Shown here in pieces: positions 12,291-25,199 of a DNA stretch of 64,000 nucleotides. Location of the stretch: contig WIUZ02000005.1 in assembly GCA_015956445.1 (NCBI GenBank), positions 2,108,001 through 2,172,000 on the forward strand, written 5' to 3'. The DNA comes from Thelephora terrestris. Lineage: Eukaryota > Basidiomycota > Agaricomycetes > Thelephorales > Thelephoraceae. Made by a program: the position numbers and the translations under genes. The stretch's first letter is position 1. The number at the start of each line of letters is the position of its first letter. A model generated the notes under the pieces. The model was given only the letters and a program-made list of their open reading frames with translations, was not told where the DNA came from and made no database searches.

Positions 12291-12601
12291 TAAATTAACC
12301 ATCTTCACCCGAGCGGGCTCTGAATGGGGTCGGTAGTTACCAAAGGACAAAGTATTTGCTCCAAGAAACCTTTGATCTAATCTGGTGTTTGAATGAGACG
12401 ACGCAAATGGGGAAACGGCTAGTAAACCCATGCCAGCCAATAAGGGGACTTACCGATCAATCAAAGATTCCTAGATCTTTCAACAGAAAATACCCACGGT
12501 GGTGTTAGGCTTGAAGCAGCCTTGTGGATGCCACGAGGAGCAGATTGATTTAAACCCGTCATTTTCTCTATGCTGAGCCACAACCCATTCCTCCTTCCGC
12601 C
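12291..12601. other. Intergenic, nothing supported
   Basis: No gene or repeat is visible; it contains the presumed promoter of the gene at 12,602. Confidence 0.4.
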
Positions 12602-15049
12602 ATGGCCCGCGATGAGGCTCACCGGTCTCGACTTAATCCGTACAGTGTCAATCCACCCACTTCCGATCTGGAGCGTTTGTCTGCGATCTGTATGTCCTGC
12701 CTCCGTGATTACCTGCCCGCGTTGAGATTTTTCCACCTTTAGATATGCGACAAAGGATGAGGACGCGACGCGCAGGACGCCCCCGCCACAATGAAGATGG
12801 CATGCAAGTTGACGAGGTACAGGTCAACGATCGATTGCGACTCTTTCGTCCCACTCACTCGCCTGTTCCTTTATAGACTCCTCTCGGATCTGCTGAAGGA
12901 GTTCCCGTAGTGAGTGATTTTGTCCGGGGGCTTAGCAGTTTACTTACCTTTTGACAGCCCTCCAATTTCGTCCTCTGTATGGTTGAGGGCGTCGCGTGGG
13001 AGATGAACGCGGACACTGGTCATTTTCGGCCTATCGCTTCTGACACCGAAATGTCAGAGGGGGAAGTGGAAGAAGACGTGGGAGGTGCGGGGAACGACCT
13101 GAATGCAGCGCGTGAGTTGATCAGGGCTGAGGTACGCTGAACTTATCTCTTTCGTGTGGCTCTGAATCATTTTCGCGCCTAGGAATCTCAACAAACTCGT
13201 GACCACCCAAGCGGTTCTGGGCTACAAGCCACCGGCGGGTCATCACCTACCGATCAGCCGCAGGTGCAAACATCTGCTGAACTCCCAGGAGTTCCGAGCC
13301 AAGGAGTTTCGGTTCCAGAGGAGCGATCTCAAGAACGTCCAGAACCTCTGGAAACCCGAATCGTCCCAGCTGCCTCTACTCGTCCGCATTCCCCAAGCAC
13401 TTCTTCTAGCTTCTCAACAGCTACGCAAAATTCCTCTGGCCAAGGGCCACTGCTGAACGCAGGTGGTGATCTACCACCCCCTGCCCGCAATGGTTCGATG
13501 ACACCGACACTGAGGAATCACCACCTCAACATCACCACTCTGAACTCGGCCACCCAGTCATCGGGTGGAGTGGTTGGTTCATCTAGGCATCGCAAACACA
13601 ATAGGATCGACTCAGACCCGGACGAGGAGGGTGGTTCCGACAGAGGTAATGGGAATGGAACTTCCAGCAGAATGCGCACCCCACTGTCGAATGATGCCCA
13701 AGGTGGGAAGGCTGGCCCATCACGTCACGGCAAGGGGCGGAGGGTTGAGCCATTCTCTGACGAAGAGACGGGTGCTGGTGGAGGTGATCGTGACGTGCCT
13801 ATGGAAGAGGGTTCGAACCATGCCCAATACCAGCAACATCATGGAGAGGCAAGTGTCGTCTCTGTGTATCGTCTCTGTTCCTCTTTCTCTTTGATACTCA
13901 TACTCATCTGCTAGAAGAGCCGACCCGCAACCGAGGACGATATCCTGAAGATATGTCAATCATTCCACCTTCTGACCCGCGACTTCATCAACGAAGTTAT
14001 GACGGAGTTACGGAAGGTAAACTCGCGGAGAGGTGCTAGAACAGAGTATGCTGCCGACGACGAGCTCGACGGCGACGGCCCACGCCGAACGTTCAGGAAA
14101 CGGAAGGCGAGGTACCCCGGTGTAAGGCGAAGACCCGCTGCACAAAATACGCTTTCAGTAGGTTTCTCGATGTGCCAATTGCCATCGCTGACCTCATCCT
14201 ACAGCGCCAAATTCGGGCACACATGAAGGTACTGATTCATAAGGACGACTGGCTCAAGGAGGTCATCAACGAAGACGATCTCAAGAACTGGAACCCGGCG
14301 ATCCGAGAGTGCTGCACAGCCCAGGACTTCAAGCTTCACCTCAAGGGTTCCCCGTGTAACCCCTGGAATTCTTCCGCAACCCGAGTCTTTGTGGATCACT
14401 TCCTCTCCACTCATACAGCGATGTACCCCGATGTGTGGGCCATTCGATGCATGGTTCTCAGGAAAACCCGAGCGTACATCAAATCTCTTATCAAGGCTCA
14501 CGGCGAAAGTACCCGTGGTGGCCAACTTCAGCTTGCTACCAAGAACGCCAAGAACAGACGGGAGAGGAAAACCAATGTGAGCCCTTTGTTCAACGTTATG
14601 GTCCTGTGACTCAGCTGCTGTAGCTATTCCATCGTTGTCGAGACATAACATTCGTATACCCACAACTGGAGTCGCAACGACGGATGCTCGACGATCTCGG
14701 TGCTGACGGCATGTCCAGCGACGAAGAAGAGAAGGTTGGAGGTAATATCCAATATCGGATTATTGCGCCCAGGTGGAGATCACCAATGCTGACGCCATGG
14801 CTACGCATATTTGACATCTTATACCAACAACATCGCCTTGAGAATAACTCAAATGATAAGCGTGGAGCCTTTCCACGAAGGCATGTCGCCCCTGCCGTTT
14901 GGACTTGGAGTACCTCAAAAAGATACGTTTCTGGTCTCCCTATCAATGCGTACAGGACCGAATGGTTGGAAGAGCAGCTGGATATACCTAACCTCGTGCA
15001 CCCTGCCCCAGCGGCCGCGTACCAACACGATCCCCAGTTGGCACAGTGA
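12602..15049 (+). CDS. Large Agaricomycete-specific protein of unknown function
   Basis: About nine exons can be joined in one open frame, with donors at about 12,691, 12,819, 12,911, 13,132, 13,849 (a GC donor, gcaagt), 14,159 and 14,577. The N-terminal half is acidic, Ser/Gly-rich and probably disordered. The C-terminal half is ordered: EDDILKICQSFHLLTRDFIN, then an Arg/Lys-rich bridge, then RQIRAHMKVLIHKDDW, VDHFLSTHTAMYPDVWAIRC, and finally FHRCRDITFVYPQL...LGADGMSSDEEE and SGLPINAYRTEWLEEQL. I recognise the DGMSSDE...WR...WLR...GLPxNAYxxxWL pattern from a family that is very numerous in mushroom genomes and often lies near transposons. Its function is unknown to me. The frame looks intact. 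Confidence 0.7.
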
Positions 15050-15183
15050 GTGTTAATTCCAGGTTTCTCTTTCTCTCTGCGACTCACATACTTCAAGGAT
15101 GGCCTTACAATCACTCTCCTCTTGAGTTCTTTCACCTTGCCCCGCAGATTTGGTTTGATCAGGGCAGTCTTACTTTTCGTATA

Positions 15184-15252
15184 AATTTCTGTCATCGTTT
15201 CTTCTAGATTTCTGTCATCGTTTCTTCTAATTTTCTGTCATTGTTTCTTCTA
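15184..15252. repeat. Three tandem copies of a 22-23-bp unit
   Basis: TTTCTGTCATCGTTTCTTCTA is repeated three times with small changes just downstream of the preceding gene. A second short direct repeat (CCCGAATATAC) follows at about 15,311-15,350. Probably simple slippage in a 3' flank. Confidence 0.8.
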
Positions 15253-15394
15253 AACGACTGTCTCACGTATCGGATTGTCCCACGTATCTGAATTTTCTTT
15301 TAATTTTTCCCCCGAATATACCTTATAACGTTTTTCCCGAATATACTTCGCTTTGGCAACTGGCACCATCACGACTGAGCCGCGCCGAGGTACC

Positions 15395-16260
15395 TTGTGA
15401 GGGAAACCGATTTTCAAGTGTACTGCAACTCAGAACAAACTTCATGGCCATCTCCCAGCACCGCCTTATCGCGGATTCGGATGAGCAGAACGTCTACCGA
15501 CGATTTTCTGGTGGGTTTCTTTGCGACGGATAGAAGAAGGGTCTACCCCTTGCTACCCAATCTGAGGTCATTGTTCCAAGACCGCACTCAAACCAAGGGG
15601 GAGAAACTGACGCATGCTTTGTGAGGAGAGCCAGTGGGGGCCTAAAGACCCTATCGATTCACGATTCGGGTTGTTTGGCCGTGTTTGGCAACGGCCCCAT
15701 CACGTCCAGATAAGGCTATTGATTTTTCGCGACTTCGTTATCGACCAATTATCGACTGTCACTTAGCCCTCAAGCGATCTTGCCTCCAACCATAGCGTCC
15801 TCTTCCCAAAGCCTTCCATTTGGACTACAATGTCAATTGCGAAGGAAATACCAGGGACCCAGTGATTTGCCACAGCTTGTTGTCCGGTTTTCTTCCTTAC
15901 CCAATATCACTCACGCGTCACTCGTTTAGTTGGTGCTCGCTTTGAGGAAGGATCTTTCTGCCTTAGTATCGAAGAACTTCTACATGGGGACGAGGGCAAG
16001 CTTGTTGAGAGGGCCAAGACGAGGGAGAATCGTGGATCGTCGGAATGACGATGTTGCTGACATCGGTGGTTTGGGAGTCACCGCTGGCCTCGTCGCCGAG
16101 GAGGTTCGGTTCGCCGTACGCCCCGTTCCTTTCTGGAAGACGTCACTTTATTTATTGAGAAGGGGCAGATTTACATTGACTGCCAAACACCAAAATCCTT
16201 GAGGACGATTCCAAGATAACCGGATCTAGCGCGGTTTTCGTCCGTCATGGATTCTTTCAA
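15395..16260 (+). pseudogene. Diverged duplicate of the PKS segment, copy R1
   Basis: From about 15,630 the sequence matches copies at 22,676 and 27,044 nearly base for base (same GATTCACGATTCGGGTTGTT start). Within it the open stretch at 15,930-16,202 (NDDVADIGGLGVTAGLVAEE) corresponds to the region just before the enoyl-reductase domain of the main remnant (about 17,600-17,700, DDAGGIGALGVVAGPISEE). The 15,395-15,600 part recurs at about 25,230-25,360 and, inverted, at about 26,170-26,260. It is a duplicated, decayed piece of a megasynthase. Confidence 0.65.
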
Positions 16261-16664
16261 GATTGATATCCACACCGCCAACTCGCCATAGCGTGAGGAC
16301 ATGACCTTAAGAGCCTTAAAAGGCCGGAGTCCACCATGCTCCTTTTCCGTTGCCCACATCTCACCTTCAAACTCGTGCCTTTATCCGTTTCTCGACCCAC
16401 TTATCGTGGAAAACTCATCAAGTAGCATGCCCTCAAACCACCTCAACGACTCTCCTGTCCAAGACGTTCGTCTTGGCAGTCCCCCAACTCCACGTCAGCC
16501 TGCAATCTTCCGGCTCCGTACCTCCCTGGAGGATCTGGTTCGTGTTATTTACCCCGTTCTCCGGATTCAATTGAAAACAAGGTCTCTTCTAGGAACGCCG
16601 GACAGAGTTACGATCAGAAGATTAGCCAGAGATCGCATCGCGGCCAATCGAGGGAATCATTTCC

Positions 16665-19600
16665 GTGGGCAGTGACACACTGTCGAACTCCCCAGAGACC
16701 GGAAAGGCTTACATCGCTCGATTCGAGATCCCCGAAGACACGCCTGACGTTCACGGAAAGGGGTACTGTATCCACCCCGGCATCCTCGATTCCATCACCC
16801 AGATCGGTTTCTGTTCGTTCATGAACATGACCAATAAGACCTTTGACTTCAACGGAACCTTCCTTCCAGTCCTCGAGACTCTCCTAATCAGTGCCCGCAC
16901 CAATACCAAGCGCTTCGTGTCCCGAGTTCTGGACCTCGACTCTTCTAGCTCCGTTGCTCGAGTCGTTGATGCTAAGTTGTCGAGCCTTCTCGCTACCCAC
17001 CGGTTTGCCGTCGACTATTTCGCTGCTGGTGTTGATGCAGAGGCTGCCGATGCAAAGGTTAACGCGCTCAAATACCCTCACGGCCGCTCAACTATCATCG
17101 ATACCGCCACCTTTGCCGATCAAAGCGTTCCTATTCGTGATGCGACGTGCGTATTTGGCACGTGTGTTTGGTAATTGACGCTGACCCCTTCCAGTGTCGA
17201 TGTGATCCTCGTGAACCTCGACATCTCCAAGACGCCAATGAACTTTGAATCGTTCCCCAGGCTCCTCGCTCCCCATGGCACTGTCATCTTCCTCGTTCAC
17301 TGTAAGCATATTTCTCCGGAGCGCCCTGTTTGTCTGCTGACGCGCTCCGCAGCTGGAAGCCCATCAGAGGAAGAAGGATTCGTCTCACTTAGCGCGCAAG
17401 AATTTGTTTCAAACTCTAGGCAGATTTGGGCTGCAATGTCGTCACTCAGGACCTCCCCGCTGGCCAGAGCGTTATTCTTGCTAGGATCTTCACCCCACCT
17501 TCCGTCCTTCCCGAAGAACTTACCACCAAAGTCGTTTTCCACCACTTCCTCCAGGGAAATGAAGGAATGTTAGTCGAGAAGGTCAAACAAATGTCTGCTG
17601 ATGGAGAGCTATGGGTCGGGGGAAATGATGATGCCGGGGGCATCGGCGCTTTGGGCGTTGTTGCCGGTCCCATCTCTGAAGAGACTCTGTTCTCTTCGAA
17701 GACACCTCCCTGACCGTTGATGAGCGCGAGGGCTGGGTTCATACCATTCGCCAGAATCCCAAGATTTTGGAAGATCACCTGAAGGTTACCGCAGCTGGCG
17801 AGGTATTGGTTCGTCGCGCTGTTCAGGGATCTCCGGCACTAGGAACGTCGAGATTCACCACTTCGGATACTCAAAAAGTTCCCATGGCCACCGGTCTGTG
17901 GCTGCTGCCTACCCTCCTCTCCCCGGATCAAGCGAGGTCGAAGTTGCTGTCGAAGCGTTCGGTATCACAGACCTCGAGGACGGCGCCCCTCTCACCGCCT
18001 TCGTCGGAAGCGTTGATGGAAAGAAAGTACTCGGTTACTCGCACCAGAAGCTCGTCGACACCATCATTGTCGATAGGAGGGCCATTACTTCTCTTCCTGA
18101 GACCGTCTCAGTAACAGATGCGGTCTCATTGCCCGATACCACCCTCCCCGCCTGGGTTGGATTGGTCGAAGTGGGTAAGATTGAGAAGAACTCGATTGTT
18201 CTTGTCCACGATGCCCTATCTCGTACGCCTCCCCTCCTCTTTGTTCTCTGAATTTTTGTGTTGACCCATAATCACAGGTGTCGGTCGCGCTGCGATTCAA
18301 ATCGTCCAGAACTTGGGGGCGTCAGCGCTCTTCACCGTCGCGTCAAAATCTGAGGCTCGCATCTTGTCTACTGAGTTCGGCATTGACGTCAAGTCGATCG
18401 CTGTGAACGCCTCCGCTTCTACCGCTCTTGCGGCTGCCAAGGAACAGCTTGAGGCTTCCAGTGTCGAAGGATTCGACCTCATTTTCAACTCCACTGGTCG
18501 CGTCGATCTCGCTCTCGTTGTCGATATCATCTCCTCCTTCGGTCTCTATGTTCACAACAAGCAGACCAGCGATCCCGTCAAACTCCCTGCAGATGCTCCT
18601 GCCGCCAGGATCGTCGACATTGCCACCTTGGCGAAGAAGCACCCTGCCAAGTTGACCGCTTTCCTCGACGCCGTCCTTAATGCGCACGTGGCCAATCCGT
18701 TCAAGCTTTCCCCAGTCGAGAACATCACTTCTTCCCAGGTCCTCGTCGTCAAAACTCCTCGTCCGGAGAACGTTCGAATTGACCCCGCTGCCCAACTGTT
18801 CGATCTTCGCAAGACGTACCTCTTGATCGGTGGTTGCAGTGAGTTTGGTATCGGAATCACAGTCTGGATGTTCAACCACGGCGCCCGTCACATCTACCTC
18901 ACTCCTCGTCGTGGTCGTAAGGCTCTCTCTCCCGTCGACACATTGTACCTCAGAGATATCAACAACAAGGGTGGTGATGCCAAAGCTATCTCCTGTGATG
19001 CTTTGAGCAAGGCGGACATGGCTAAGCTCATCCAGACTGCCGAAGCCGTTGGACCCCTCGGTGGCATCATGTTGATGACTGTCGTCTTGAGGGACTTTTC
19101 GTTCGCAAATCTCACCCAGCAGCACTTCGACGATGTATACCGGTCCAAGGTCGCCGCCCTCAACGTCATCCTGGAACTCGTTGACCTGAACAAGATCGAC
19201 TTCAATTTGCTGTTCTCCACCATCGGCACCGTCTTCGGTAACGCTGGTCAGGCTCCTTATCTCGTTGCCCAGTTGTATCTTGACAAGATCGCCGAGACTT
19301 TACCGAACGCCATCTCCACGTCCTTCCCACGAATCACGGATTCTGTTATCTTCAAGCGACTCGTTCAGTCGACAAAAGGTGGTGCCAACACCGCCAAGCT
19401 CAGCAAGCTCGGAATGACCACCCCTCAAGTCTGCGAGTTCATAGGAGACTCTATCGTCCGCAAGATCCCTCACTACTTGCCTCCCCTCAACCACAAGTCC
19501 TGCGGCGAGGTCTTCGAAACTTGCGACTCTCTCCTTTTCGGGCATTTGCTTCCTCCCAGGCTATTGGCCGTCGATGGCGCTTCAAAGGAAGACGGCGGAG

Positions 19601-21508
19601 AATCACCAGCTTGCTTTCTAACCTTCTCGGACTCTGTGTCGAACAGATATCGGATAATGCTCTGATCACCTCTTACGGTCTGGATTCTCTTGCCGGTACG
19701 CTTAAACATTCTGTTTCTTTCTTTTGCACAACTAATGCGGTTCCGCACACAGCCACTCGATTCAGTTCCCAGCTGAAGGGCGCCTTCGGCATCAGCATGT
19801 CTCAGATCGAGTTGTTGGGATCGATGTCGGTTGGCGTCCCGAACGAGCTCATCGCCAAATCTCGGGCAACGGAATCGGAGTCAGGTTCCTCTACCGCTCT
19901 TGACGATGGTTCCGCCAAGTACGGTCAACCCCTCGTTCCTATCTTGAACGATCGTTAGGTCTACGACGAACCGACGCTTCCCCCCACCAGTACCGCATTT
20001 GGTTGGCTCAAGTGTGTTGTCAAGCGCTACACTTTGTCGAAGTTTACTCACTTTTCATTTTCTACAGCTCGAATACGACAACTCCAGGGGAAGGAACGTC
20101 ACCGTTGTCGATCAGGCGATGAAGCGCTTTGGTGCTACTCAATGGGGTGCCCACGAGGGCTACTTCGTCACCGTGGAATCCAAGGTCCCCATCGATCTCG
20201 ATAGAATGACCAAGGCGTTTGAGGAGACCATTAACAGGCACGGTTCCTTCGGCACGACTTTCCACTGGGATGAGGAAAAGGGCAAACCATCTACCCCTCG
20301 GCCAACGTCCGCAACGCTTCGGTCATCGACTTCAGCAACGAGCCCGATGCTTACCAGAAAGCATACGACATCACTGTCCATCATAGCATGACCGACGAGA
20401 CTTCGCTTGACATCTTCTTCTACGACCTCTTCCAGCTCTATGTCCACGGTATCGACAGCCTTCCGCCGGTTCAACTCCACTACTCCGATTTCAGCGACTG
20501 GCTTATCCGCACCGCCGATTGTCGCGCCGAGCTTCGTGATGAGCAGATCAAATACTGGAGCAAGAAATTGGATGGAGTCCAGCCGCCGATCTTGACTCTC
20601 GCCAAGCCTTCCGAGGTTGAGCAGAGCCCCATCACCCAGATCGAGGGCCGGATCGGATCGTCCGCTCTAACGAGGTACAACGACTACGTTGCCACGACTT
20701 CTGCCACCTCCTTCTCCGCCTTCTTCGCTGCATACAACCTGCTCCTCCTTGTCCCAGAACTCGTCTGTCGTCGGGACAGCTGTCACTCAGCGCTCTATGG
20801 CTCAGCTCCAGGAGGTTCTGGGTTTCTTCGCCAACATGCTCCCGATCCGCACTACCCTCGAGGACGAGACGACCTTTGCTGAATACCTGGAGAAGCTCCG
20901 TTTGGATCTGGTCACTGACCTCTCCGACGACGACGTTACTCTCGAAGACATTGTGTCTCAGACCAAGACATCTTCTCAAGACCGTCCCTACTTCAAGCAC
21001 TTGTTCGCTCCTGGTGGTCTGAACATGAGCATCACCGGCCGCCTCGACACCTCCGACATCACCACCACCGCCGTGATTTCATTTCCAAACGGTGAGGAGA
21101 AATACGAGCTTCTGCTTACAGTCCACTACAAGACTGGCGAGGTCATCTTGCGCTTCGACAATTACTTGTACACCGAGGAGACCGCTCGTCAGTTCCTGGA
21201 CGCATACTGCAACTTGGTCGACACTCTCGGATGGAACCCCCACGTCAAGATTGGCGACGTTTCCGCCGTCAGCGACCAAGAGCACGCCCGCCTCGTGAAG
21301 GAATTATCTATCTCTGGTCCTATCAACCCTGTCGAGCGTAAATTACACCAGCTTGTCGAAGCTCAGGCCAAGCAGACGCCCACCACGGTCGCCATCGAGT
21401 TCGAGGATCAATACCTCACCTACGCTCAGCTCAATTCCAAGGCCAACCGTCTCGCGCGTTTGCTGAGTAAACAAGGTGTCGGTCCAGACAAGGATGGCGA
21501 GGATGTTT
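16665..21508 (+). pseudogene. PKS-NRPS hybrid megasynthase remnant (DH-ER-KR-ACP-C-A)
   Basis: Domains can be read in the order of a fungal highly reducing PKS fused to an NRPS. The end of the dehydratase is at 16,740-16,870 (CIHPGILDSITQIGF). The enoyl-reductase is at 17,930-18,780, with a dinucleotide-binding region near RAAIQIVQNLGASALF. The ketoreductase is at 18,810-19,400 (TYLLIGGCSEFGIGITVWMF; FNLLFSTIGTVFGNAGQAPY). The acyl carrier protein is at 19,620-19,950 with the phosphopantetheine serine in YGLDSLA. The condensation domain is at 20,070-21,300 with its HHSMTDE motif, followed by the first part of an adenylation domain. Ketosynthase and acyltransferase are absent, and the frame is interrupted in several places. 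In the ketoreductase the usual Tyr-xxx-Asn pair reads Tyr-xxx-Gln. The remnant ends where a foldback element is inserted. It would have made a reduced polyketide joined to an amino acid; it cannot do so now. Confidence 0.75.
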
Positions 21509-22348
21509 CACTGGGGGCAAGGGGTCACTTACCCAGCAGATACATTGTGATTACATTGTGATTTTTTAGACAATGTGTCCAGCCTGTAGCCAGGAGGTAC
21601 ATGCTGAGTTCTTTTACAAAGTACCCATCAATGTGACCACAATGTGGCCAGTGGGTCCATCTTGATCACTTTTACAAAGTATCCATCAATTCGATCACAA
21701 TGTGCCCTGTGGGTCCATGCAGGATACATTGTAAAAGTATTCATCAAAGTGGCCACTGGGCACTTTGTGAAAGAAATCCCTGGGTTCTTTCACAATTTGG
21801 CTTACAATGTGTCCAGCATACACCTGAGCCACTCATTGAAAGTTCTTTCATAAAGTATCCAGCAATGTGTCCACAAAGTATTCAATCAGATACTCAATGG
21901 TTTCTTTGAGAGTTTGTTGTGAAATCCAACCACATTGAGAGTTCATTGTGAAAACATTAAGGAGAACCTCCTGGGGACATTGTGGTCACATTGCTGGTTA
22001 CTTTTTGAAAGAACTCTCAATGAGTGGCTCAGGCACCCAGTAGGATAAATTGTAAATAATATTGTGAAAGAACCCAGGGGTTTCTTTCACAAAGTGCCCA
22101 GTGGCCACTTTGATGAATACTTTTACAATGTATCCTGCATGGACCCACAGGGCACATTGTGATCAAATTGATGGGCACTTTGTAAAAGTGATCAAGATGG
22201 ACCCACTGGCCACATTGTGGTCGCATTGATGGGTACCTTGTAAAAGAACTCAGCATGTACCTCCTGGCTACAGGCTGGACACATTGTCTAAAAAATCACA
22301 ATGTAATCACGATGTATCTGCTAGGTAAGTGACCCCTTGCCCCCAGTG
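21509..22348. mobile_element. Foldback element FB1, 840 bp, 3-bp target duplication TTT
   Basis: It begins CACTGGGGGCAAGGGG and ends with the exact reverse complement. The two halves are close inverted copies of each other for almost the whole length, meeting near 21,930-21,960. TTT lies on both sides (21,506-21,508 and 22,349-22,351). There is no coding capacity; the inside is built of short words such as ACATTGTGATC and their complements. It sits in the adenylation-domain part of the PKS-NRPS remnant. CACTG ends with a 3-bp duplication fit a non-autonomous CACTA/EnSpm (CMC) relative. The interior is homologous to FB5 at 59,666. Confidence 0.9.
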
Positions 22349-22675
22349 TTTGGAGGGTTTACTCGCCGAAGGTGTGAAATTCTGCGCGCTGTTTTTTTTC
22401 TTCTTTCTTACAGTCGCGATAGCTCGACATCGGGTGAAGTGGGTTCATAATCTTCGTTTTAGTCGAGTTTTTACGTTCCATGGCATACGGCATCGTCGCT
22501 GGTGTGGTGATGATGATCATCAAGCGTTACCCCCCCCAGCCAGACCGAAGTCAGGGCGAACAATTCCACTGAAGACACCATTTTCTTCCGACTTCTCAAC
22601 TTTGGTTTATCCCATCCCCCTGGCCACCTCTACTACACCCTCGCCTACTCTTACCACGTATGGTATCCAACACTT
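22349..22675. other. Short spacer with no identified content
   Basis: Lies between the foldback element and the next PKS duplicate. It may be decayed adenylation-domain sequence, but I cannot align it. Confidence 0.3.
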
Positions 22676-23950
22676 GTGAGAGCCAGTGGGGGGCCTAACG
22701 ACCCCATTGATTCACGATTCGGGTTGTTTGGCCGTGTTTGGCAACGGCCCCATCACGTCCAGATAAGGCGATTGATTTTTTCGCGACTTCCTTATCGACT
22801 GTCACTTCGCCCTCAAGCGATCTTGCCTCCAACCATAGCGTCCTCTTCCCAAAGCCTTCCATTTGGGCTACGATGTCAATCGAGAAGGAAATACCAGGGA
22901 CTCAGTGATTCGCCACAGTTTGTTATTCGGTTTTCTTCCTTACCCCACATCACTCACGCGTCACTCGTTTAGTTGGTATTCGCTTCGAGGAAGGACCTTT
23001 TTGCCTTAGTGTCGAAGAACCCCTACACGGGGACGAGGGCGAGCTTGCTGAAAGGGTCAAGACGAGGGAGAATCGTGGGTCATCTGAAAGACGATGTTGC
23101 TGACATCGGTGGTTTGGGAGTCACCGCTGGCCTCGTCGCCGAGGAGGTTCGGTTTGCTGTACGCCCCGTTCCTTTCTGGAAGGCATCACTTTATTTATTG
23201 AGGAGGGGCAGATGTATATTAACTGCCAAACACCAAAATCCTTGAGGACGATTCCGAGATAAGCGGATCTAGCGCGGTTTTCGTCCGTCCCGCTGTCCAG
23301 AGGTCCGAGCATCAGGTTCGTGGTCATCGGATCCCCGAGGAACGCCCACACTCACCATCCTGCTGCTGCTCTATACCCCGCATCTGCTGATCCCCAAGAA
23401 GCCGAAGTTGCTGTCGAGGCATTCCCCCCGTCGATTGTTAGGATCAAGATGTCATCTCACCAGAAGCTGGTCAACATCGTGTTGTTGAAACATTCAGTGT
23501 TACCCCCCTCACAGACCCCTCCACTTTGAAATCCCACTTCGGTCCTCCCCGTCTTGGTCTCACCGAACTCGGAAGGGTCAAAAAAATTCGGTGGCGTCTG
23601 GTTCACGATGCCCTCAATTGTAAGTATCGCTGCTTACTTCGTTATCAGAATGCTACGTTCGTTGTGCACCCAGTGTATTCCTCTCGACGGCCGCCCAACC
23701 TTGAGATTCATTCGGCAAGAAGCTGATTGAAGGCCGGTTCGAGCGCACCAAGTTCATGGACTCGTACGGTCCTACCGAAACTCTTGCTGACTGTAGCCAC
23801 ATCCACGTCCTCACCGACGTCGTTGGCCGCCCTCTCTCGGATATCGTTGGATTTCTTCAGTTCGCGCCCGACCACTACGTCGCTCTCATCGGGGGAAGTA
23901 TAGCCAGGGTTTCTTCGTGTCATTCTGGTATACCTGGCGTCTATACTTAG
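22676..23950 (+). pseudogene. PKS-NRPS duplicate, copy R2, with adenylation-domain scrap
   Basis: 22,676-23,300 repeats copy R1. 23,300-23,620 continues into the enoyl-reductase region (SHQKLVN, then RLVHDALN, compare SHQKLVD and VLVHDALS in the main remnant). From 23,735 the content jumps to an NRPS adenylation domain: KFMDSYGPTETLADCSHIHV contains the A5 motif YGPTE, followed by VVGRPLSDI. The join of two distant parts indicates deletion or rearrangement. It is broken throughout. Confidence 0.65.
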
Positions 23951-25190
23951 CTTACTGAGTGCTGACGCGGGTATGCGCAGCTCTAGGAGGAACCATGGTG
24001 AGATCCGTTTCTCATTCTGTGTACACAGGGCTGAAGGGCGTCGTATCTATGTTATTTGTGACTTCGCGAATGTTTGTTTGAGTTAGCCGTCACCCCATTG
24101 ATCTACCTCAAGATCAGACGCCCCGTAGCCTACAGATCTCGAGGCTGAGAAGTACAATCACCTCCGGTGACTCAAATTTCCTCAATGGTGGGGCGCGATT
24201 GTACCCGGGTTTCCGTCGTCTTTTATAGTCTGGGTGATCTGTTCCGCCCTAGGTTATTGCATTTCATTTTGTACCTTTTATTACGGACGAAATAACACAC
24301 ATAACATCGCATAAAATACCTCCTCTACGCCGTGGGATTTATTTCGACCAGCCACCAACCACGAGGCAACACTAAAGTCGTCGTCGTCCACGAATCCTCT
24401 ACCATCGAGAACACCTGGGCGGGTCATCGGCGGACCTAGGATGCTTCGGCGCCCTGGCCTGGCTTCCGTCATTCATCCCGACAGCCGTTTGGGGTCGTTC
24501 CCCCACCCGATGCCGCACAATCGTGAGTGATCTCCACGTTGTCTGGCACCAGCCTAGTCTGACGATATCGGGGCTTTTTCTGACAGATGCGTTTTCCCTC
24601 CCCTATCCTCCTCTTTTTCTCGTATTTTCCACCCCTGTACCGGTCGCGAAGAATCCCACAAGATTTTCTGGGGTCTTGCCGACTGTTTTTCAACTTCGTG
24701 CCGACATCGCAACTGGACTATCATCGAAGGAAGGAGATTATTGAGGAACCTACCCACATACAGCCCTTCCGCCAACTCCCATCCCGTCCAAATCCCCGAC
24801 CAGCGATTGCTTGCTTTACATCAACATCCGCCGCAAAACCTTCCCCCACCATCAACGTCGCTTTGACACGGTCCTTGGTGCGCAGGGATATCGGCCGCTT
24901 CCATTCTCCATCACTGCGTGTGGTCATCAGGGCAACAAAACCGTCCCACTCAGCAACGGAGACCTTGAAATGACCCGTTCTCGGCTTCCATCGTTCCCCC
25001 CACTCATCACGATCTTATCTCCGCCCTACGTCTTCAGATCCTCGCGCTCTCTGCCATCTCACTCTCTCCCACAGTGCCGACCAAACAAAGATCATCACGT
25101 AGACCTCCGCCCAGCAACTGAATCACACCCTGATGGATTCCCTCAAGAGTCGATCACCCTCGTCCCTGATCCTCAGCGAAGCACCTGCAA
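23951..25190. other. Gene-poor stretch between megasynthase duplicates
   Basis: Open frames of up to 128 codons are present but none has recognisable content. It may include decayed parts of the same megasynthase that are too diverged to align by eye. Confidence 0.35.
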
Positions 25191-25199
25191 ATAGTGCGA

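Noticed and set aside
21509-22348. Foldback elements as derivatives of the KDZ transposon
   Set aside because: KDZ ends here are AATAGCTGCAGCCC with 8-bp duplications, whereas the foldbacks have CACTGGGGGC ends and 3-bp duplications.
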